A stretch of DNA of 64,000 nucleotides from an uncultured Roseburia sp. (GTDB taxonomy: Bacteria; Bacillota; Clostridia; Lachnospirales; Lachnospiraceae). Below, in pieces: positions 61,211 through 64,000 of the stretch (position 1 is its first letter; the number at the start of each line of letters is the position of its first letter). The stretch is taken from contig CAJTOI010000003.1 in assembly GCA_910577925.1 (NCBI GenBank), positions 133,650 through 197,649 on the forward strand, in the 5' to 3' direction. Made by a program: the position numbers and the translations under genes. The notes beneath the pieces are model-generated. The model did no database searches, was not told where the DNA came from, and saw nothing but the letters and a program-made list of their open reading frames with translations.

Positions 61211-61255
61211 ACCCGTGTTTACAATACCTGCTTGCAAGTAAAGTATAACACGGGT
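61211..61255. promoter_or_regulatory. Recombinase promoter region with 9-bp inverted repeat
   Basis: ACCCGTGTT (61211-61219) and AACACGGGT (61247-61255) flank a central palindrome CTTGCAAG (61231-61238). A minus-strand promoter TTGAAT-18-TATACT has its -10 (61246-61241) between the arms, so the repeat may be an operator. Confidence 0.5.
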
Positions 61256-61296
61256 ACTTTTTGCCATTCAATCTATTTCTTACAACTGCACCGATT

Positions 61297-61446
61297 TTAT
61301 GCGATTGTCTGCTTTGCTTTTTCCAGCATAACATCAGTCAGAAGTTCTCCCATTGTCTTTCCCTTTTCGGAAAAATGCTCTTTTACAACAATCTTTGTCT
61401 TTCCTCTGTTGCCAATGCCACGCTTATTATTTGTCTTTTCTTGCAT
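61297..61446 (-). CDS. TnpW-like small transposon protein
   Basis: A 49-residue basic protein from the ATG at 61446 (MQEKTNNKRGIGNRGKTKIV, then VKEHFSEKGKTMGELLTDVM). The core KIVVKEHFSE...L resembles TnpW, a small protein often encoded next to serine recombinases in Clostridia transposons. The frame is open 63 bp further upstream to a TTG but neither start has a good ribosome site. 111 bp upstream of the recombinase gene. Confidence 0.5.
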   Translation of the reverse strand: MQEKTNNKRGIGNRGKTKIVVKEHFSEKGKTMGELLTDVMLEKAKQTIA

Positions 61447-61459
61447 TGTTTTTACAATA

Positions 61460-61636
61460 TCAGCAATAACACATACCCCCTTTCCATAATCTTTTTTTAA
61501 GCAATTCAACGGCTTTTGTCATAGCCCACAGGAGTTTCACCTCTGCATAGTTCTTATGTAGCCGTACCCATTGCGTGCGACGCTCTGAACGCTCAAACTG
61601 TGGCTGTACGGGAGTATCATTATCAGACAGAACAGG
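61460..61636 (-). pseudogene. Remnant open frame, C-terminal fragment of an unknown protein
   Basis: A 58-residue frame without start codon (PVQPQFERSERRTQWVRLHK, then NYAEVKLLWAMTKAVELL) following a TGA. Composition is protein-like, and it overlaps the upstream extension of the TnpW-like frame in another phase. Probably the tail of a gene lost when the element was rearranged; family not recognised. Confidence 0.35.
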
Positions 61637-61854
61637 TCATGGCGATAAAAGAGGACAAGTCTTTTACAGGAACACAAATAGGGTTCGCTCGCTTTTGCAG
61701 GGGAAAGGTCATGGCGTATCTGCTTCAATGGCTCGCTGTCTGTCAAACGTATTGAATTGCTTTATTCAGTTGTCAAAGAACACGAAAGAAGAAAATCGTC
61801 TTTCCTATATACCGCGTTGGAAAAGAGCAGAAGCGTAACCAATATTCAAAACTT

Positions 61855-62170
61855 TTTCTCTTTTCACTTCATATCTGTACAGCAAACGTCCAGTTGCTAA
61901 GTTGATAATGAAAAAATTATTTTTCTTTTCATACCCTAACTACCCATGCAACACCGTAACTGCCAACTATGGAATAAAAGATTTTCTTTGCTCCATATAG
62001 GGAATGAAAACTGTCAAATGTTAAGTTGAAATTAAAAATTGTTTCTTCTTTCACATCATATAGGGACAGCAACCACCGATTTGATGACCTGTTTTCAAAA
62101 AAAGTTAGATTTCCTTTCCTCGCACCATATCTGTACACAAGTAGTCGTTTTGTTGCAGTTTTTTTGAAGA
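61855..62170. repeat. Five degenerate tandem repeats of about 62 bp
   Basis: A TTTCTT-rich stretch followed by CATAT or CATAC recurs at 61870, 61930, 61995, 62057 and 62126 (spacings 60, 65, 62, 69). Copies at 61870 and 61995 also share GTC and TAAGTTGA followed by an A-rich end; copies at 61995 and 62057 share CATATAGGGA. Together with 61510-61854, which holds only the remnant frame, this fills the gene-free stretch between the recombinase side and mobT. Confidence 0.6.
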
Positions 62171-62172
62171 AA

Positions 62173-63339
62173 TTAAAAAATACCGTCATTCCCTTGTGGA
62201 ACAGCGGTATCTTTCTCAATCATGTCTGCTATGTCTGTTGTCATTTGTTTAATCTTTAATTCCTGCTTTTCTGTTAGTCTTGTATGCCTGTCGATTTCTT
62301 CCAGATAATTTGCTCCTGTTTTCTTTTCAATCTCTTTTATCATCAATAAAGAGGGCATGACCTGTCTTTCTAACCAGCGTTTTGTTTTATCCATATTGAC
62401 AGCAACAGGTGTCATAATAAACGGAAGTGAGGTCGTTACATTATCTAAAAATATATCCCATAAAATATAATCGGGAAAATCTATCTGTGTGAGGATAAGG
62501 CTTGCTATGGTCTGTTCGGGATTTCTTGAAAAAACAAGTTGTTCTATCGTTTGCCCTGCTTTTCCATTTTTTAAACGAATTTCAAAGCGGTTCTTAATGT
62601 CTGTTTTTATGCCCTTGCTTTTTTGTTCCTTTTCTTTTTCATACAAGCAAAAGTAGATAGAACTATTCTTTGAACCGATATAAAAAGTTTTTGCAGTATC
62701 TCCATTTGTACCCGATAATTTTCCGCTGTCTACTGCTTCATGGGTTCTTGAACGTTTCCATACCTTGTTGGCGTAATAACGTTCCCTTAGAATTTCTATA
62801 TCCAGCAATCCGCCCATATCATTGATTGCTAAATCTATGCGTTTAAAAACGCCTTGATAATCTATACAACATCTTAAAAAGTAATACCAGTCTATCCCTC
62901 TTGCCTGTAAAACATATTCCAAGTTCCGACACCCCATACCTCTTAATTCCAATAAAACACCCCTAGAACTATCTTTAGAAGCATTTACACTAATATCCCC
63001 ATAGATATACTGTTCTTCATAACCATACATTCCGTAATCTTCATGTATAAAATATTCGCTTTTAATTGCCAGTACATTTTTTATAATTTCCAATGCGTCT
63101 GTGGTAGGAAAACGAACACGCAGATAGTCAATCGTTAAAGTGAAAGGCTGTGTACAATTACAATAATCAAGATAATGTAAAAGTATATGTTTCATTTCTT
63201 TACTGGCTTTTGTTTTTCCGTTTTCAATTTCATTTAAGTTCTGCCTGCTGATTTGTAGTTCCTGTGCCAGTCGTGATTGCGAATAATCACAGGCATTTCT
63301 CTTTTGCTTTAATGTTTCAATAAATTCTATATCATTCAT
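62173..63339 (-). CDS. mobT: MobT-type relaxase / replication initiation factor (Rep_trans family)
   Basis: A 388-residue protein: N-terminal XRE helix-turn-helix (residues 15-50, YSQSRLAQELQISRQNLNEI) and a Rep_trans (replication initiation factor) domain from about 60, including the metal/Tyr region FKRIDLAINDMGGLLD and KTFYIGSKNSSIYFCLYEK. This layout is that of Tn916 Orf20 and related MobT relaxases, which nick oriT for transfer and rolling-circle replication. GGAGG precedes the ATG; a hairpin with T-run lies just upstream, and the oriT-like region 200 bp upstream. Confidence 0.85.
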   Translation of the reverse strand: MNDIEFIETLKQKRNACDYSQSRLAQELQISRQNLNEIENGKTKASKEMKHILLHYLDYCNCTQPFTLTIDYLRVRFPTTDALEIIKNVLAIKSEYFIHEDYGMYGYEEQYIYGDISVNASKDSSRGVLLELRGMGCRNLEYVLQARGIDWYYFLRCCIDYQGVFKRIDLAINDMGGLLDIEILRERYYANKVWKRSRTHEAVDSGKLSGTNGDTAKTFYIGSKNSSIYFCLYEKEKEQKSKGIKTDIKNRFEIRLKNGKAGQTIEQLVFSRNPEQTIASLILTQIDFPDYILWDIFLDNVTTSLPFIMTPVAVNMDKTKRWLERQVMPSLLMIKEIEKKTGANYLEEIDRHTRLTEKQELKIKQMTTDIADMIEKDTAVPQGNDGIF

Positions 63340-63356
63340 GCTTCATTCCTCCAATC

Positions 63357-63388
63357 AAAAAAGGCATATACTCATAGGAGCATACACC
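63357..63388 (-). terminator. Attenuator-like hairpin in the mobT leader
   Basis: Minus-strand RNA: GGTGTATGCTC pairs with GAGTATATGCC (three G-U pairs) around a 4-nt loop and is followed by TTTTTT, directly before the GGAGG of mobT. Confidence 0.65.
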
Positions 63389-63540
63389 TTGTATCTTATA
63401 TTTATTTTCTATTGATATGCTGTTTTAGACCTGTCGGGTAGAAAGAATAGGGTGTGAAGTGAAATAAGTTCTTATAAACTTATAAATCGTTGCATATCAG
63501 CAGTTTTGTATTTGTTTTTTCTCTTGTCTTTTGTAATAGT

Positions 63541-63680
63541 ACCCCCCTGTTAGATAACGGGGGCTTTGAACAGCTCGCAAGCTCGCCCAACCGACGAAGT
63601 GAATCAGCCCCTCGCCAGCAAGCTGGCGTGTCGGAAAGTCTAGGGACTTCCGCCACCGTGTCTGGATCACTCCGTCGGTT
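63541..63680. other. Probable oriT of the mobilizable element
   Basis: Begins with a C-run/G-run inverted repeat (CCCCTGTTA at 63544-63552 with TAACGGGGG at 63555-63563), like the GC-rich nic-site repeat of ICEBs1/Tn916-family oriTs as I recall them. It continues with CGCCAGC-AA-GCTGGCG (63613-63628), GGAAAGTC/GACTTCC (63633-63651) and long-range AACCGACG (63589-63596) with CGTCGGTT (63673-63680). Located upstream of mobT, the expected place. Confidence 0.65.
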
Positions 63681-63733
63681 TTGAGATTTTGAGCGTATCT
63701 TTCGCATAAACTGGAATTTAACTTTCTAAAATA

Positions 63734-64000
63734 TTAAATTTCAACACTTTCACCACAAGACATATAGTGCATATTACTCATTTGATGAGATAAATAGTCA
63801 AATGCTTTCTTCCCTGTACAATGACAAGTATAAAACTCAGTATCTTTATATTTCTGAAGTTCCGTTACAATGCCATTTAACAATTCTTTTGACACTGTTT
63901 TCTTTGTGAGCGGATTGAATAAATGGAAACCTCCAACGCAAAAATCAGGTTTATACTTTTCTGCTTCTTCCATTATATTGACAACACCAGTATGTCCACA
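63734..64000 (-). CDS. MBL-fold metallohydrolase, C-terminal part (runs off the window)
   Basis: The frame is open to the right edge and gives 88 residues. CGHTGVVNIMEEAEK at the edge and CVGGFHL, FYTCHCTGKKAFDYL further on are typical of the MBL-fold family related to dihydropterin-phosphate (MptA/methanopterin-like) hydrolases, with His and Cys/His in the HCTG segment as metal ligands. Its stop is at 63734, 54 bp from the oriT region. Probably cargo of the element. Confidence 0.75.
   Translation of the reverse strand, partial: CGHTGVVNIMEEAEKYKPDFCVGGFHLFNPLTKKTVSKELLNGIVTELQKYKDTEFYTCHCTGKKAFDYLSHQMSNMHYMSCGESVEI

Larger units (their letters stand above)
59550..64000. mobile_element. Integrative mobilizable element, one end (continues past the window)
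   Basis: AT-rich segment with a large serine recombinase next to its edge, a TnpW-like small gene, degenerate repeats, a MobT relaxase, an oriT-like region and a cargo MBL-fold gene. The left junction lies in 59544-59575, between the recombinase stop and the cut XRE gene. No conjugation (type IV secretion) genes are visible within the window, so an IME is more likely than a full ICE, though the element continues beyond 64000. Confidence 0.75.

Noticed and set aside
61855..62170. Repeat region as a CRISPR array
   Set aside because: Repeats are too degenerate and spacings uneven (60, 65, 62, 69); no cas genes nearby.
61929..62219. 96-residue minus-strand frame over the 62-bp repeats
   Set aside because: No ribosome site, and its sequence only mirrors the degenerate repeats and the end of mobT.
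63480..63707. 75-residue minus-strand open frame across the oriT region
   Set aside because: It is made of the hairpin sequences themselves, has no ribosome site and low protein character; the structured DNA explains it.

Overview
The window is a stretch of chromosome from a Bacillota, class Clostridia bacterium, most likely a moderately GC-rich Lachnospiraceae member. This rests on gene content and order: ackA, a DUF177/YceD gene, rpmF, plsX, acpP, rnc, smc, ftsY, ylxM, ffh, rpsP, a KH-domain gene, rimM, trmD and rplS, an archaeal-type IMP cyclohydrolase beside a stand-alone AICAR transformylase, an FtsA-like ATPase followed by a WalJ-type hydrolase, and strong AGGAGG ribosome binding sites. 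No species call is possible from sequence alone.

Layout. 1-5.1 kb: the end of a possible MarR-type regulator, a lytic transglycosylase, the AzlCD exporter, a diaminopimelate decarboxylase, an unrecognised protein, and a small XRE regulator with a downstream partner and a palindromic operator. 5.2-10.4 kb: tRNA-Leu(CAA), a 46-residue protein, an LtaS-like sulfatase paired with a YfhO membrane protein, and a 33-residue protein whose ribosome site lies in a hairpin. 10.4-12.3 kb: an AraC/GyrI regulator and a transglutaminase-like protein. 12.4-26.6 kb: housekeeping genes (thioesterase, Xaa-Pro peptidase, polA, coaE, FtsA-like, WalJ, ACT protein, UPF0210, glycosyltransferase, purO, AICAR transformylase). 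26.5-32.1 kb: an ABC-2 exporter with its own two-component system, then AT-rich orphan genes. 32.4-35 kb: cfa and tmcAL. 35.2-59 kb: the translation, lipid and secretion superoperon.

The superoperon is interrupted three times. Between rpmF and plsX lie an AAA-ATPase/nuclease-like gene, a broken helicase and a YesL-like gene. Between ftsY and ylxM lie ilvA, a MATE transporter and an orphan sensor kinase. Between rimM and trmD lies an AT-rich pair, a COG1106-type ATPase plus a small TOPRIM/RloB-like protein, with its own promoter behind a terminator. That pair is the best candidate in the window for a little-described defence-type system.

59.5-64 kb is one end of an integrative mobilizable element that has removed the DNA-binding part of an XRE regulator gene. 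It carries a large serine recombinase, a small transposon protein, degenerate repeats of about 62 bp, a MobT/Rep_trans relaxase behind an attenuator-like hairpin, an oriT-like structured region, and the C-terminal part of a metallo-beta-lactamase-fold protein that runs off the window.
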